Assembly: GCA_010093515.1 (NCBI GenBank)
Contig: MU001670.1
Coordinates: 428,454 to 492,453, forward strand
Origin: Lineolata rhizophorae
Taxonomy: Eukaryota; Ascomycota; Dothideomycetes; Lineolatales; Lineolataceae
Length of the DNA: 64,000 nt
Reading direction: 5' to 3'
A model generated the notes under the pieces. The model did no database searches, was not told the DNA's origin, and worked only from the letters and a program-made list of their open reading frames with translations. The translations under genes were made by a program, and so were the position numbers. Shown here in pieces: positions 1-11,234 of the stretch (position 1 is the stretch's first letter; each line of letters starts with the position of its first letter).

Positions 1-398
1 ACTTCCAGACCGCTGGGCGGTGTAATAGGGCTGCGCTTGGCCCGCGTTGCGGACAACGCTGTTTGGTTTGCCATTGTAGAGCCAAGGAGGTACTGCATGG
101 GTTGTAAGACTGGAGCCTGGAGGAGTGTCGTACAGATAAGTGCTCGAGGTTACCCTCCCTTTTTTTGAGGCTCAGTTGTTTGGGGAGATCCTGATGAGCT
201 GTGGCCGAGTCTATGTCCGTCGTCCTTTATGCATTATACGAATAAATTGGACGATATCCTGGATCGGGAGGGACTCGAGCACTCCGTAGAGATTTTGATC
301 CTACAACAATAAAGGATCTTCTTTTTAATTCCCGTTTCAAGAAGACTTTGAAAGAGTTCAGCATTCTATACCAAATAGTCATACCAAAATCGTTCACC
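1..398. other. gene-free left edge, upstream of the first gene
   Basis: No coding signal is seen in this stretch. It ends in the 5' region of the gene that starts at 399. The start codon there lies in a good fungal context (CACC before ATG). No clear TATA box was found. Confidence 0.5.
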
Positions 399-1430
399 AT
401 GAAAACCTCTATAGTAGCAACCTTGGTCTACAGTTGCCTTGCCGTAAGTACCTTACCAAAATATCTAGGGGCACAGGACACGCCTTTAGATCTTCCGCCC
501 TTTACTGAGTTCCAAGCCCAGGCAGCATACACGTGCACCTTCGACGATGCAGTAGACCTCGCCCCGACCCTCATCGTGATCCTCGAAACTCTCTTCCCAT
601 CCGAGACCGCGGACTGCGACGGTGTCTCCCTCGCCAACTGCATCGAGGTTGGCAACCTAGCCATGGAGCTCGACCCGGTCTTCAGGCGCGCCGTCGTCAA
701 GCGGCAGACCGATTCCCTAGAGTGTAAGTTGCCCCACACACCCTATCTCACACAGACTATCGCACAAGATACTTGCTGCACGAGTAGCCATCGCTGAACA
801 TATCATGGCGTGTCCATAGGCCCCACAGCATCTGACTGCACCTACCTCGACGGCGCCTACACGCTCTCTGGCAGCGACGGCCTCTTCTGCGTCGACCCGA
901 CCGATTACGACGTCGTCGACCAGACAGGCACCGAGGGCAACCTGCTCACGGGAGATTACGTCCTGCCCGATGGGCGCGAGGGGAATTTCTGGTATGGGCC
1001 GCGGCCGGAGATCGAGGACGGAGAAGCAGACGGGGACGATGAAGACGAGGATGAGGATGTCGGTGGTAGTGAGGATGAGGCGGAGAACGGCGACGATGAA
1101 GACGAGGAGGATGAGGATGTCAGTGGCAGTGAGGATGAGGGGGGTGACGAGGATGACAACGAGGACAGCGATGAAGACGAGGGTGAGCATGAAGAATCGA
1201 GTGGCACTGGTAATTCTGGCGACGAGAGTGACTCGGACAACGGGGATGATGCTGCGGACGGCAGCAACGGCGGTTCTGACACTAACAGTTCCGATTCGAA
1301 CTCCGGATCGAACAACGGCTCTGATGAAAATGGCGAACCGAATGACATGAATGCAGCCAAAGCGCTCAGGAGTGGGATCGTAGGTGTATTGGTCGCTGTT
1401 TCTGTCGCTGTTTACCTCTCTTCCCAGTGA
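399..1430 (+). CDS. secreted, probably GPI-anchored Asp/Glu/Ser-rich protein
   Basis: Two exons, 399-723 and 820-1430, joined across a 96-nt GTAAGT..TAG intron that splits a Cys codon. The N-terminus (MKTSIVATLVYSCLA) looks like a signal peptide. Residues up to about 150 form a Cys-containing ectodomain with several spaced Cys. A long Asp/Glu-rich tract follows, then a Ser/Asn/Gly-rich stretch. The C-terminus ends in a hydrophobic tail (GIVGVLVAVSVAVYL) almost at the stop, as in GPI-anchored proteins. The start at 399 was preferred over an upstream non-ATG extension because it is the first ATG and opens the signal peptide. Family is not recognised. A cell-surface or wall role is inferred from the signal peptide and tail only. 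Confidence 0.75.
1035..1141 (+). repeat. imperfect 57-bp tandem duplication coding for acidic tract
   Basis: Two near-identical copies of a segment beginning GACGATGAAGACGAGG start at 1035 and 1092 (period 57 nt, 19 codons). Each codes for Asp/Glu runs ending in a G/S-G-S-E-D-E block. The period keeps frame, so the acidic tract probably grew by in-frame duplication. Confidence 0.75.
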
Positions 1431-4400
1431 AAGTACCGATGAGAAGTGAGAGAGCGGCTTAACCCAGTTTTCCAACTGAACAAGATAAAACGAGGACGAA
1501 ATTCGCCGAGGACCCCTTCGTGTACACTACGCTCACTTTTAAGATAACATAGCTAGATATTTTAATTTTAGAAATAAGAGTACTCACCTTCTCTTGTAAG
1601 TGTGGCCTGAACAAATTTCAGAATGTGGTGCATAAAGAAACCATGCAAACAGTATCATGGCAGTCTGGCACAAGCTTATCTCCAACAGGTTTTGGGGCGC
1701 AGTAGCCTTGTATTAGGGATCGGTACAGCGATTCGCAGAGGGTGCTTTCTCCGGCCAAGGCTGGGCATTAACCATTAAAAGGTCAGCCAAGGCTGCCACG
1801 ACACGGCAGGTTGATCGAAAAATGTGCCCGGTCTCTTCGCGCGCACCGCCCGAAATTGAAGGATAGCTTAGATGGTTTGCCTAATAGCCTAGTCAGCCGA
1901 ACTCGAGGAACAAAAAGAATTGAAAAAAAAGGCCAGCAACAAGCATAAATAGAGATTGAAAGATAGATGGGGACGCAGAATTCCGAATCCTGGCACTGGG
2001 TACGCGAGAGATGCTTCACGCATCCCATTCTACGGTACATAATGTACAATTAGCAAGTGTGACAAGTGCGACCTCTGTGGTGGGAGTGAAGGCTAGCGAA
2101 GCGAGCGCAGAGTCGCGCCCTAAATTTTCTTTGTTTAGCTCCGTGCAATACAATCGGCGCTTCGTACTCGAAGTACGGAGTAAGCCTTGTTGAAAAGAGC
2201 CCTTTGATGAAGCTTGATGCGGGGCGAACCGCTACGCCACGATGTACGCCCAAGCCTGGCTGTACACGGACATTTCGTCGGGTGCCGACGGAGCCATCGG
2301 TCGTTTGACACCACTCAGCTATCGAGCGAGCGTTCATTACAGTTGTGAGTGAGCTAAGCTGTCGGAGAATCGGCGGCCACCACCGGCGGAATGGATCTGG
2401 GTGAATTCATCTATCGATTAGTTGATGCTGACACAAGGATCAACTAGAAACACGTGCTGTCCGGCACGATGACGTTGTCCGAGAATCGGTATGTCGTCGA
2501 AGAACGAAGGAGGCGGCATATTCCCTGCTTTTTCCTGATATTGGTAACAATTGGCGGAGATAACGTCAGTGTTAAAAAAAATAATGATAAAATAAAAATA
2601 AAGAACGAGCGCGAGTGGAGAAGTGGAGATTGTCCGGGTGAGATTCCGTTGAACGGTCGAAAGATCTGCGCAAGGACCAGCGGGCATCGACTCGATTGGT
2701 CGTGGCCAGCTGCAGGAACGGATGCGGTCGAGTGCCAGGGATCGGCGTTTCGTTTCAACGACGGGAGCTTCGGAGTCTGACTTGCTCCTGTGGCCGTGTC
2801 TAATTACTGGGCCATAAGCCTCCCGCCGAGTCCGGCATCTCGAGCGATGCTCTGTCATCATCGCGCGACAATGCAAGCAGCTCGCAACAACGTCGACAAA
2901 GGAGAGCCTGGGGCACTCGATTAGGTGTCGAAACAGCTGTCGAATGTTTCGCGGCGCGGAGCGTGTGCTCCGTGTATACAGTACCTACGGAGCACGTACC
3001 CGAGCTCTACATGCGAAAGGACGGGCCAGGCCACGGGAGGGCAAGCCGTGTGGCGCACGGAAGTCGCAACGACGCCAATCGCAAGGGGCGCCGCCACTGC
3101 CGCTGAAACGCGCTAGGCGCACGCCAAATGGCGGAACCAGAAACCCAACGGCCTGGGGCGTTCCGATAGGCTGCGACCGCCTCCGTCGTGCCAGGGGCTG
3201 GGTGCCGGGCCCAGGAACCGGCGAGCCTCAGCGGAGCTGAGCGTTCACGGACCGAGCTCGCCCCGGTCGCCCGTGGCCCCGGGCTGGCCACGAGGCTGAA
3301 ACGAAACGTCTCCGCTGCGAGAGGAGCGGCTCCCTCGGGAGCAGGCGATAGGCCTGTCAATTTGGACTTCTCGGATGCTTCGCGGGGGCCGAGCGCAATG
3401 TGCAGTGGCGCTGCGGTCGAACCACCGGCGATTCGTGGATGGGGCCGAGGGAAAGGGGCGCGCCATGGATGGCTGCGCATGCCCGTCATCGCCGTGAGCT
3501 GAGAATGGCCGGCCGGGTTTGATTGGCTTTTCGGGGCCGCGAGGAGGCTGCAGCCACTCGGAGCGAGGGGCGGGAGGGGCGGAGGGGGGCGGAGCGGGAA
3601 CGTGCTCCTCTTGTACGGAGAACCTCGCTGTGCTCCAATCTCCTCACCACCTCCTCCCTTTCTTGCTGCACTCGCTCGCTGCGTGGTGGGAACGGCCTGG
3701 GATTTCGCTGCCGAAAACTCACGTCGGCTGCTGCCTGGTCGTCTCATCCGCTCGACGGCTCTGTCACTCGTTTCCTGCTTGCTTGTTGATATTCACCTTC
3801 TTTCCCCCAAGGGCCAGCCCTTGGCGTCGGTCGTTCTTTCCAGAATCAATTCACTCTTTCCCCAGGTCCGCGTGCGGCAAGGCAGCTGCGGCCGATTCAG
3901 ATCTCGACCCTCGCGACATCGACGCGCTCGTCTTCGCGCGCCTTTTCCACCTTTCACCTCTCTCCGTCGCTGCTCGCGTGCCGTTGCGGCCGACGCTTCC
4001 TCTACTTTAGATCTCTGGTCCCACAGCCGCTTGGATCTCAGACTTCTTTTTTTTTTTTTTTCTTTTCCTTTCTTTTACCTTTTCTGGTAGCACCTACGAC
4101 CGGCAACGTTTAACACCCACCCCGAACTTCGCCACAAAGGCCGAGCATCTAGCCTCGCCTGAGTTACCTCCGGCGACGAACAAAGAGAGGCGAACAACGG
4201 CATAGTCTGGGCAGCACAAGCCCTTAGTTTTGTCAGAGTTCTGCCTGCGTTTGCCGCACGAGGGGTTTCGAGTCAATTGTTAAAGCCCTTCAACGCCACG
4301 ACAAACGCTCTTTTGTCTCGACGCAGGCCCTCGAAATCGCTTTAGAGCTCTCTAAAAGCATAAACCTTTTCGAGTACGCGTTCCGAAAACGAAACCTTTC

Positions 4401-4566
4401 CCGCTGCGAGCGGCGAGAATCGTCACTGCAACACTTTGCAAATACACATTCCAGTTAGACTGTCTGGGCTCTGAATTAGAAAGCAATTTCTACACTTACA
4501 AGCTGCGCAGGTCGCAGTATCGGTTTCGGCCGCCTCCGGTTGCCTAGACAAGCAATTTCCTCCACA
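1431..4566. other. 3.1-kb intergenic region and 5' region of the ferric reductase gene
   Basis: No family-recognisable ORF on either strand. Roughly 2950-4000 is GC-rich with overlapping shadow ORFs in several frames. A strong pyrimidine tract (T/C run at about 4047-4081) lies 500 nt upstream of the reductase start; such tracts are common near fungal transcription starts. A long 5' leader is therefore likely. No obvious iron-GATA site was noticed. Confidence 0.5.
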
Positions 4567-6411
4567 ATGGCACCGACAACGGAGATCCAGAACCGCGACA
4601 TCGTCGACGATTTCGATCACTTCGCTGGGCTGGATCAGTACACAGGTGGGCTTGATGGCGTGGACCAAGCGACGAACTATCTCTTCGTCCACATCTTGCT
4701 CGGCTCCTTCGTGGCTCTTTGCCTGCTGACTCTCGGATACCGCTGGGCCAAGATGGCGAGCGCTCATATTCGCCATCTCACCACTGCTGGAGCCCCGAGC
4801 CACCGCCAGACCTTCTTTACTCTGAACCGCAACCCGTGGTGGCCGGCGATCAAGAAGCATTTGGCATACGCCCCGCTTTTCAACAAGCGTCACAACCAGG
4901 AGCTCAAGCTTTCCGCCGCCGTCAACGTCGGCACTCTTCCTTCGAGGTACCACACTCTTCTGTTGGTCTTGTACGTCGTGACCAACTTTGCCTACTGCCT
5001 CGTGCTGCCGTGGGACCTCGAGGAGAGCGCGGCCGTCATTGCCGCCTTCCGCGGTCGTACCGGCGTCCTCGCCGCGCTCAACCTGATTCCCACTGTGCTC
5101 TTCGCTCTCCGCAACAATCCTCTCATCCCGCTTCTACGCGTCAGCTACGACACCTTCAATCTTCTCCACCGTTGGGCTGCCCGTTTGGTTATCGTCGAGG
5201 GTCTTCTCCACACTGTTGCGTGGGCTGTCAATGAACACAAGGTCGATGGCTTTGCCGGCTTGTCCGAGGAACTGCGCATCCAACCCTCGTATGCTTGGGG
5301 CCTTGTATCCACGATCTGCATGGTCATCATCTCCGTCCAGGCCTGGTCCCCGGTCCGCCATGCTTTCTACGAGACTTTCCTCAACATCCACCGCCTCATG
5401 GCTTTCTTTGCCATCTTGGGTGCGTACCTTCATATCGATCTCCACCATCTTCCCCAGCTTCCCTGGATGCAGTTGGTTGCGGTCATCTGGGGTTTGGAGT
5501 GGATCGCTCGCACGGCCCGCATCCTTTATTACAACGTCTCCCCCCGCCAGGTGACTCGCGTCACCGTCGAAGCCCTCCCTGGAGAAGCGTCCCGCGTCAC
5601 TTTCGACATGGTCCGCCCGTGGAACTTCCGCCCGGGCTGCCACGTGCACGCGTACCTTCCGCGCCTTGCGCTTTGGTCGTCTCACCCCTTCTCCATCGCT
5701 TGGGTGGAGAAAGGCGCCGAGGCCGACGCCTCCGCAGCGCTCGCCAAAGTCGACAACGAGAAGCTTCCCACGACCAACGACGAGGTCATCGTCGTGAAGC
5801 CGGATAATTCGCACTCCCGGATCTCCCTCGTCGTCCGCGTCTGCACCGGCTTCACCAAGACGCTCCATGAGAAGGCCAAGGCCGCTCCCGACGGCCGCTT
5901 CACGACGTGGGGCGCCATCGAGGGGCCCTACGGCGGCCACGACAGCCTCAAGTCGTACGGCACCGTCCTCCTCTTCGCCGCCGGCGTCGGCATCACGCAC
6001 CAAGTGGGCTTCGTCAAGGACCTAGTCCAGTCGTACCAGGACGGCACGGCGGCGACGCGCAAGGTGGTGCTCGTGTGGTCGGTGCCGACGACGGACTGCC
6101 TCGAGTGGGTCCGCCCCTGGATGGACGAGATCCTGCGCATGCCCGCCCGCCGCGAGGTCCTCAAGGTGCTGCTCTACGTCACCAAGCCTCGCTCCCACGG
6201 CGAGATCACGTCGGGCACCGGCATGGTGCGCATGCACCCCGGCCGCGTCAAGCCGGCCGTCGTGCTCGATCAGGAGTTCGCCGGCCGTGTCGGCGCCATG
6301 GCGGTCACGGTCTGCGGACCGGGCGTCTTCGCCGATAGCGTGCGCGATGCCGTGCGCCAGCGCGTCGACTACGGCGCCCTTGATTTCATCGAGGAGGCTT
6401 TCACTTATTAA
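4567..6411 (+). CDS. ferric-chelate reductase (FRE / NADPH oxidase-like family)
   Basis: Intronless, 614 aa. The ATG at 4567 (CACAATGG context) is used; the frame is open upstream only from a non-ATG codon. Family proteins move electrons from NADPH through FAD and two hemes across the membrane to reduce extracellular Fe3+ or Cu2+. Several membrane helices lie in roughly residues 40-310. The two heme-binding histidine pairs are visible: H201/H215 and H275/H289, both with 13 residues between. The FAD-binding motif HPFS is at 373-376. The NADPH-binding loop GVGITH is at 473-478 and a C-G-P-G motif is at 583-586. Length and motif order fit the family. Plasma membrane is likely. The substrate cannot be told from sequence. 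No iron-uptake partner (permease, oxidase) lies next to it. Confidence 0.93.
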   Translation: MAPTTEIQNRDIVDDFDHFAGLDQYTGGLDGVDQATNYLFVHILLGSFVALCLLTLGYRWAKMASAHIRHLTTAGAPSHRQTFFTLNRNPWWPAIKKHLAYAPLFNKRHNQELKLSAAVNVGTLPSRYHTLLLVLYVVTNFAYCLVLPWDLEESAAVIAAFRGRTGVLAALNLIPTVLFALRNNPLIPLLRVSYDTFNLLHRWAARLVIVEGLLHTVAWAVNEHKVDGFAGLSEELRIQPSYAWGLVSTICMVIISVQAWSPVRHAFYETFLNIHRLMAFFAILGAYLHIDLHHLPQLPWMQLVAVIWGLEWIARTARILYYNVSPRQVTRVTVEALPGEASRVTFDMVRPWNFRPGCHVHAYLPRLALWSSHPFSIAWVEKGAEADASAALAKVDNEKLPTTNDEVIVVKPDNSHSRISLVVRVCTGFTKTLHEKAKAAPDGRFTTWGAIEGPYGGHDSLKSYGTVLLFAAGVGITHQVGFVKDLVQSYQDGTAATRKVVLVWSVPTTDCLEWVRPWMDEILRMPARREVLKVLLYVTKPRSHGEITSGTGMVRMHPGRVKPAVVLDQEFAGRVGAMAVTVCGPGVFADSVRDAVRQRVDYGALDFIEEAFTY

Positions 6412-7449
6412 AGCTGCCTGGCTTTGATGAACGGACGTGGATGATTATCAACCACGGGGATCGGCGAGACTTTAGGATAGGTTTAGGGATAGGGATAAGC
6501 TGGGTTGCGTGAGACTTTTTGCGTCCGGATCGTGCGAGATGTCTGTGTGTGTGTGTGTGAATAAGTTATGTGTGGTTCCTATATTTCCCCTTTTTTTTTC
6601 CTCTCTCTCTCTTTGCTTAGCATAGTGATGGGGATGGGGCGACCCATCACATCCACATGAGCATTAGCGTGCGTTTTCGATTCTTTGTCCAATTACTCCT
6701 GTATCCTTAGCTGCTTTATGGTTTTCTTGTATATATTTTATTGTGCGACTAGGGGTGGGACATGGGCGTGAAGTGTCAAGAGTACTCAGGGGAGAGGCTA
6801 AAGAGCCATAAGAGATAGGCAAATCACTCAGAAATTCTATAAGGTCTGGTGTTGATGACTTGTGATGCAATTTATTGCGCCAATATCTGTGTACGATGCT
6901 GTCATTGATGCTTTCTCTTAACATTGTTGCCAAGTCACGTGGTCTAGTAACTACCCGTTAGTACGAGTACGTAGATGTGCTTCCATTGTATCTCATTGTA
7001 TCTGAGAGTCTGTTACCTAAAACAAATGTATTTTTTGCTTTGAATTAGGCACATTGCATATTGCATAGGAACGTCAAAGGTATAGCGAGCAAACGTGTAT
7101 TAGCAACACACAAGCATGAGACTTGGGTTCCGACAACAGAACCTAGCTCTGGTGTAGCTAGCAGAAAGAAACAACATACAGAGAAGTGCAACATATCGCT
7201 ATCAACGAGAAAGTTCCGCAGTTCTAGAGCGGGCTCTGAGCGCGTCACCCTTCCGCCAGTAACACATACAACGGAAATATCTTCACAAACAAGAGTAACC
7301 CACTGCTGGGAAGCAGAAGCCAAATGACCACCCATACACACACCGCCCAAGCACCCCTCTAAATCATAACTCCTTTGTACGCCGCCATCAACCCAAACTT
7401 CGCGTCCCAGACAACCAGGAGGCCCAGCCTTGCACCACTCCTCGGCCTC
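6412..7449. other. convergent intergenic region with (TG)n microsatellite
   Basis: Lies between the 3' ends of the reductase (+) and the glycosyltransferase (-). It holds a (TG)8 microsatellite at about 6544-6559 and a CT-rich run at about 6589-6613, likely in the 3' UTR. No gene is seen. Small ORFs here lack family features. Confidence 0.5.
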
Positions 7450-7885
7450 TCAAATCGACCCCTCGGCCGCGCGCAAAAACCACCGCCCATACCACACCGC
7501 ATCGTCCAACTCCCTCCTCCTGTCCGGCCGCCACCGCAACGCGTCGCGCAGCCGCTCCGTCGCGCGCACCAGCTCCGCCGGATGCCTGGCCGGATTCCCG
7601 CCCAGCTTCTCCGCGACGCGGTCCAGGCCGGCCAGCACGGCGCGCGCGTCGCGCGCGCCGTCCCAGAAGCGCGCCACCACGTTCGGGTAGAAGGAGCGGT
7701 CGTAGTGGAGCGACCAACCGGGCGACGCGCCGGGGCTCTGCTCGTCCGGCGAGCCCGCCATCTCGTCCTCGTCCGAGCCGTCGCCCCGAGCCGTCGCCTC
7801 GCGCGCGCCGCCCCCTCGCGGTCCCTCCGCCCGCTCCCGCTCCACCGCGTCCAGCCACGCCGACATGCCGCGCCACTTCGCGGCC

Positions 7886-7917
<32 letters not shown>

Positions 7918-9017
7918 CGGGAACTGCACCAGCAACGCGCCGGCACGCACGCCGGCGTCCTCTTCGTCGTCGGCGGCGGCGCCGTCCGGCGGCGCCGCGA
8001 CGACGCCGCCCTCGCCGCCGAAGGCCGGGACTGCGGCGTCGGCCGCGAGGCCCGCTGCCGCTGCCGCTGCCGCCGCGGCCTCAGCGGCCGCGACCGCGCC
8101 GGCTGGGTCGGCCATGGTGGCGGGGGCGGGACGCGCGGCGAACCAGGCGCGTGGCGGGTAGATGGCGTGGTGGTGGGCGGGGTCGTCGGAGGCGGCGGAG
8201 GCGTTGAGGGCGGCGGCGAGGGCGAGGGCGTCCATGGTTGTATCGGGGTCGAGGGACGGGGCCGCGGCCGGGTCGGAGGCGCCAGAACCGGGCGGCGAGA
8301 AGGGGTCCGCCGGCGCGTTGAGGAGCGGGTAGGCGAGGGCGCGGGTCAGGAGGTCGAGGGACCAGGGGTGCGCGCGCAGGAAGAAGGACGAGCTGCAGAG
8401 GGCGCCGGAAGCGGTCCGCGGGCCGACGAAGTGGACGGTGGGGAAGTCGGGCGGGGGCACGAAGGCGTGGAGCGGGACGTGCGGGTTCAGGACGACGGTG
8501 TGGGCGTCGGTCCACCTGCGCGGGCAACGTTGCGTGTCAGTGAAACGTCCTTCTTGTCATTTGCTGGGCAGGCCGCCACGCACATTATCCATTCGACGCG
8601 CTGCTCCGCCGGTTTGGCGAGCTCCTGCACCACGAGCGAGTGCAGGTAGGACAGCTTGTTCCAGTATCCCCGGCTGATCTCCTCGCGCAGCACGTGCATC
8701 GCGTAGCCGTGCAGCTCGTTATGGCGCGCGTGCGTCCGCAGCGCCCGTTCGTACAGCGAGTTCGTCTGGCCGTACAGCATCGACGCCTTCGCGATGCGCG
8801 GTGGCGGCGGCCACGGCGCGTCGCCCGCTTCGGAACGGACCGACTCGCGGTTCGAGAGGGAGAACTTCCAGCTTAGGAGCACGAGCATGGTGACGAAGCC
8901 AACGATGCGGAGGCATCGGGATGCGCGCCTGGTCGGTCGCAGCGGGATCCATTTCGCAGGGTGTATGAGCGGAGGTCCGGGACGCTTGTGATCATGGTGG
9001 GCGTAGGAGGAAATCAT
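7450..9017 (-). CDS. GT34-type glycosyltransferase (GMA12/MNN10-like), altered DXD motif
   Basis: Two exons: 9017-8584 and 8515-7450, 499 aa. The 68-nt intron starts GTGCGT and ends CAG, splitting the Met codon of EWIM-WTDAH. Residues about 35-51 form a single hydrophobic segment after a basic N-terminus, as in type II Golgi glycosyltransferases. The stretch GYWNKLSYLHSLVVQEL..EWIMWTDAHTVVLNP matches the conserved GT34 core, where the family has W-x-D-A-D-T. Here D148-A149-H150 replaces D-x-D, so the second metal-binding Asp is a His. The second half carries alanine-, proline- and Gly-Asn-rich inserts not usual in the family. Substrate is unknown; activity may be changed or lost. The start at 9017 is the first ATG. 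Confidence 0.75.
7888..7917 (-). repeat. GTTGCC hexanucleotide x5 in coding sequence
   Basis: Five perfect GTTGCC units (plus strand) code on the minus strand for alternating Gly-Asn in the low-complexity part of the glycosyltransferase. It is a potentially length-variable in-frame microsatellite. Confidence 0.85.
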
Positions 9018-10304
9018 CACGACATGCCGAAGGAAAAGAATAAAAGAGAGACATCGTCGCGAGCGAGCAGTGGCTGATGGCCGCGACGTTGAGGTCTTAT
9101 TATACCAGCAAAAGACGAAACAGATACTCGTCGGTCCGGAAACTTAGCCTCGCGGCCGTTTTATCCGCCAGGAGTTCCCGACTTCCAGGACCATTCCCTA
9201 CCGTGGTGGCTATTCGCGACACACGCTGCGGAGGCGGGTGCAGGCCTGGTAGCCCCTGAATTATGAGGACGAGCCCTCACATCTGCATCTGCTTCAGCAG
9301 CCGAGGGCGAATCGGAAACGCGCGGAGGCGCCGTCCACTAACAGCCGGTTACTAAGCTATCCTTGTGGAGCGCGCGGGCACAATATGAACGGAATTTGAC
9401 TCGTGCCGTGCTCTCAGAAACTCGCGAGTTTTGAAGAAGCTTGTGCAGGTGAGCAGGCATGCACAGAGCACATTTATACGTCGTAAACGTACGTAGTAAG
9501 TTTCGCTCGCTTGGTCTGTGGAGGTGGAGCTTGGCGCTATCTAAACCTAATTCTCCGAGCGCCAAGGTCTTGGTAAAACGTCAACCGAAAATGGTGGAGT
9601 GCCTTGGCGCCCAAACGTATGTTTACCAGGGCGTACCCTGTCGGCACTGCTCGCAAGAGTGTACACTTCTTGGCCTGAGACTGATAGGGATGTTGGCCAC
9701 TTTTCGGCAGCATGACCCGGTCTTAGTTTTCCGAATTCCCTTCCAAGACGATAGAGAGCCCGGAATGTTTCAGGAGCATTGGCTTTGTGGACTTTATCTT
9801 CATTTCGTGCCCAAACCTGCCTGTATTGGGCCATGGGCAAGCCTATTAGTAGATGGTGCTCCATCTCCATAGCTGAGAACCGTGGACACTGAACCTCGCT
9901 TTCGACCCTAAAATTAGACGAGGTCACTGCGCAAGATTAACAGGATTAGAACGTAGAGAATAATCGGGTCTTCCACCAGCGCACATCTGCTCGTACGTAA
10001 CTCCCTCAGTTGTTCAAATTTGGTGAAATTTGAAGAAGGCAATTGGCTACTTTGTCCGAGGTGATGATTCCGCCATCAGTTTATGACGCACATATTCCAC
10101 GAACCGCCTCTTACAATATATTATAACATGTAAATGTTGAGTCTATTTCCCCGCAAAATCGCCTTCGAACTCTTCCCCATCCCGCGAACACGTTGCAATT
10201 ATATGTCTGAAAAACAATATTTTCTTCTGTTTTCCGCCGTCATAATTCAGTTCCAGCATGTTTTATGTTATATTGCTCACATTTCCTCCTCATTGCCAAT
10301 CCGC
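9018..10304. other. 1.3-kb intergenic region, nothing recognised
   Basis: Contains the upstream region of the glycosyltransferase and the 3' side of the hydrolase gene. ORFs of 137 aa (+, 9459-9872) and 126 aa (-, 9547-9927) overlap each other and show no family features, so they are not called. Confidence 0.45.
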
Positions 10305-11234
10305 TTAAACCGAGCTAGTAAACGTCTTCGTCAAATCTAGAACGTATTTCGCGATTTCACCGGGGTGCGTATAAAAAGCACTATGCCCACCCTCCTCAAC
10401 AGTGCGAACTTCCCATGGAAGACCAGTGCTCTCCATATGACGATCCTGGAGAGCGGGTGCCAACATCTTGTCTGACCCACAGCGGATGTAGCCAAGACGG
10501 CCCTCGAATACCTTGTCCGCCCATGCCTGGGCCGGGCTCGGAGTTGTTCGGGCTCCCACTGCCATCGGCAGCAGCAATGTCACCGCACTATTTGCATCTC
10601 TTTCCGAAACCCCGTGGTAGAAGATGCTCCGCGGATCGGTAATGTAAACGACGCCTGCTTCTTCCTGCGGAGGTAAGTAAGAAAGTGAGAATATTTTCTA
10701 AATGCAGTAGTGGCTCCTCGTCGCAACGATCGAATCGGAATGTGTACGCGTTATAACGAAAGACTTCGCTCTGTCCCTGGGTGAAACAACGAGAGTGCGA
10801 CAACGTACATCAACTTGAAGCCGTGGGTCCTTAGCAACCGGTGACTTGTCCTGCCAGATGTCTCCTTCCTTCATGATAAGCCCAGCCAACCAGATCATGC
10901 CCACAACACCACCTTTCTTCCCCTCTACCTCGCGCTCCGCCTTGCTTAGCCCTTTCGCAGCACCACTGCCTTCGATGCCGCCGAACGAGTGCATCAGCAA
11001 GATGACGTCTCTGCCCTCGTCGAGGAGCGGTTTTAGCGCCTGCTCGCGGATGTATTCTATATCTCGGGCAAGCGTGACGTTCTTCGGGTCTAAAGAACCG
11101 ACGCTGTCGAGCTTCGTCGCCGCTGTTGGGAAGCCGAGACGCTCGAGGGACGAGATCAACTTGGAATAGTGAACAGGTTGGTGCCAAGCCCCCGGGACTA
11201 AAAGCACAGTTGGGAGAGTAGTGGGCGGCGCCAT
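10305..11234 (-). CDS. alpha/beta hydrolase (AB_hydrolase_6 type)
   Basis: Two exons: 11234-10809 and 10664-10305, 261 aa. The 144-nt GTACGT..CAG intron joins in phase 0 (..RLQVD / EEAGVVYITD..). The opening LPTVLLVPGAWHQP is the usual strand 1 and oxyanion region of these small esterase-like hydrolases. The nucleophile elbow reads M-H-S-F-G-G with Ser83, so the first Gly of the G-x-S-x-G rule is Met. The likely acid is D207 (CGSDK) and the likely base H226 (GGHSAF). Length fits the family (about 250-270 aa). Substrate is unknown. No signal peptide is seen, so it is probably cytosolic. The ATG at 11234 is the first one in frame. Confidence 0.85.

Noticed and set aside
444-476. GTAAGT..CAG inside the signal-peptide region of the first gene
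   Set aside because: Only 33 nt, too short for a fungal intron, and the stretch reads on in frame as coding sequence.
3007-3747. 246-codon minus-strand ORF and overlapping plus-strand ORFs
   Set aside because: GC-rich intergenic DNA keeps several frames open; no domain, no conserved-looking block, no exon continuation.
5134-6003. 289-codon minus-strand ORF
   Set aside because: Lies wholly opposite the ferric reductase gene, which has all family motifs; it is a shadow of GC-rich codons.
7375-8649. 424-codon plus-strand ORF
   Set aside because: Antisense to the glycosyltransferase; Arg/Gly/Val-rich composition with no family features.
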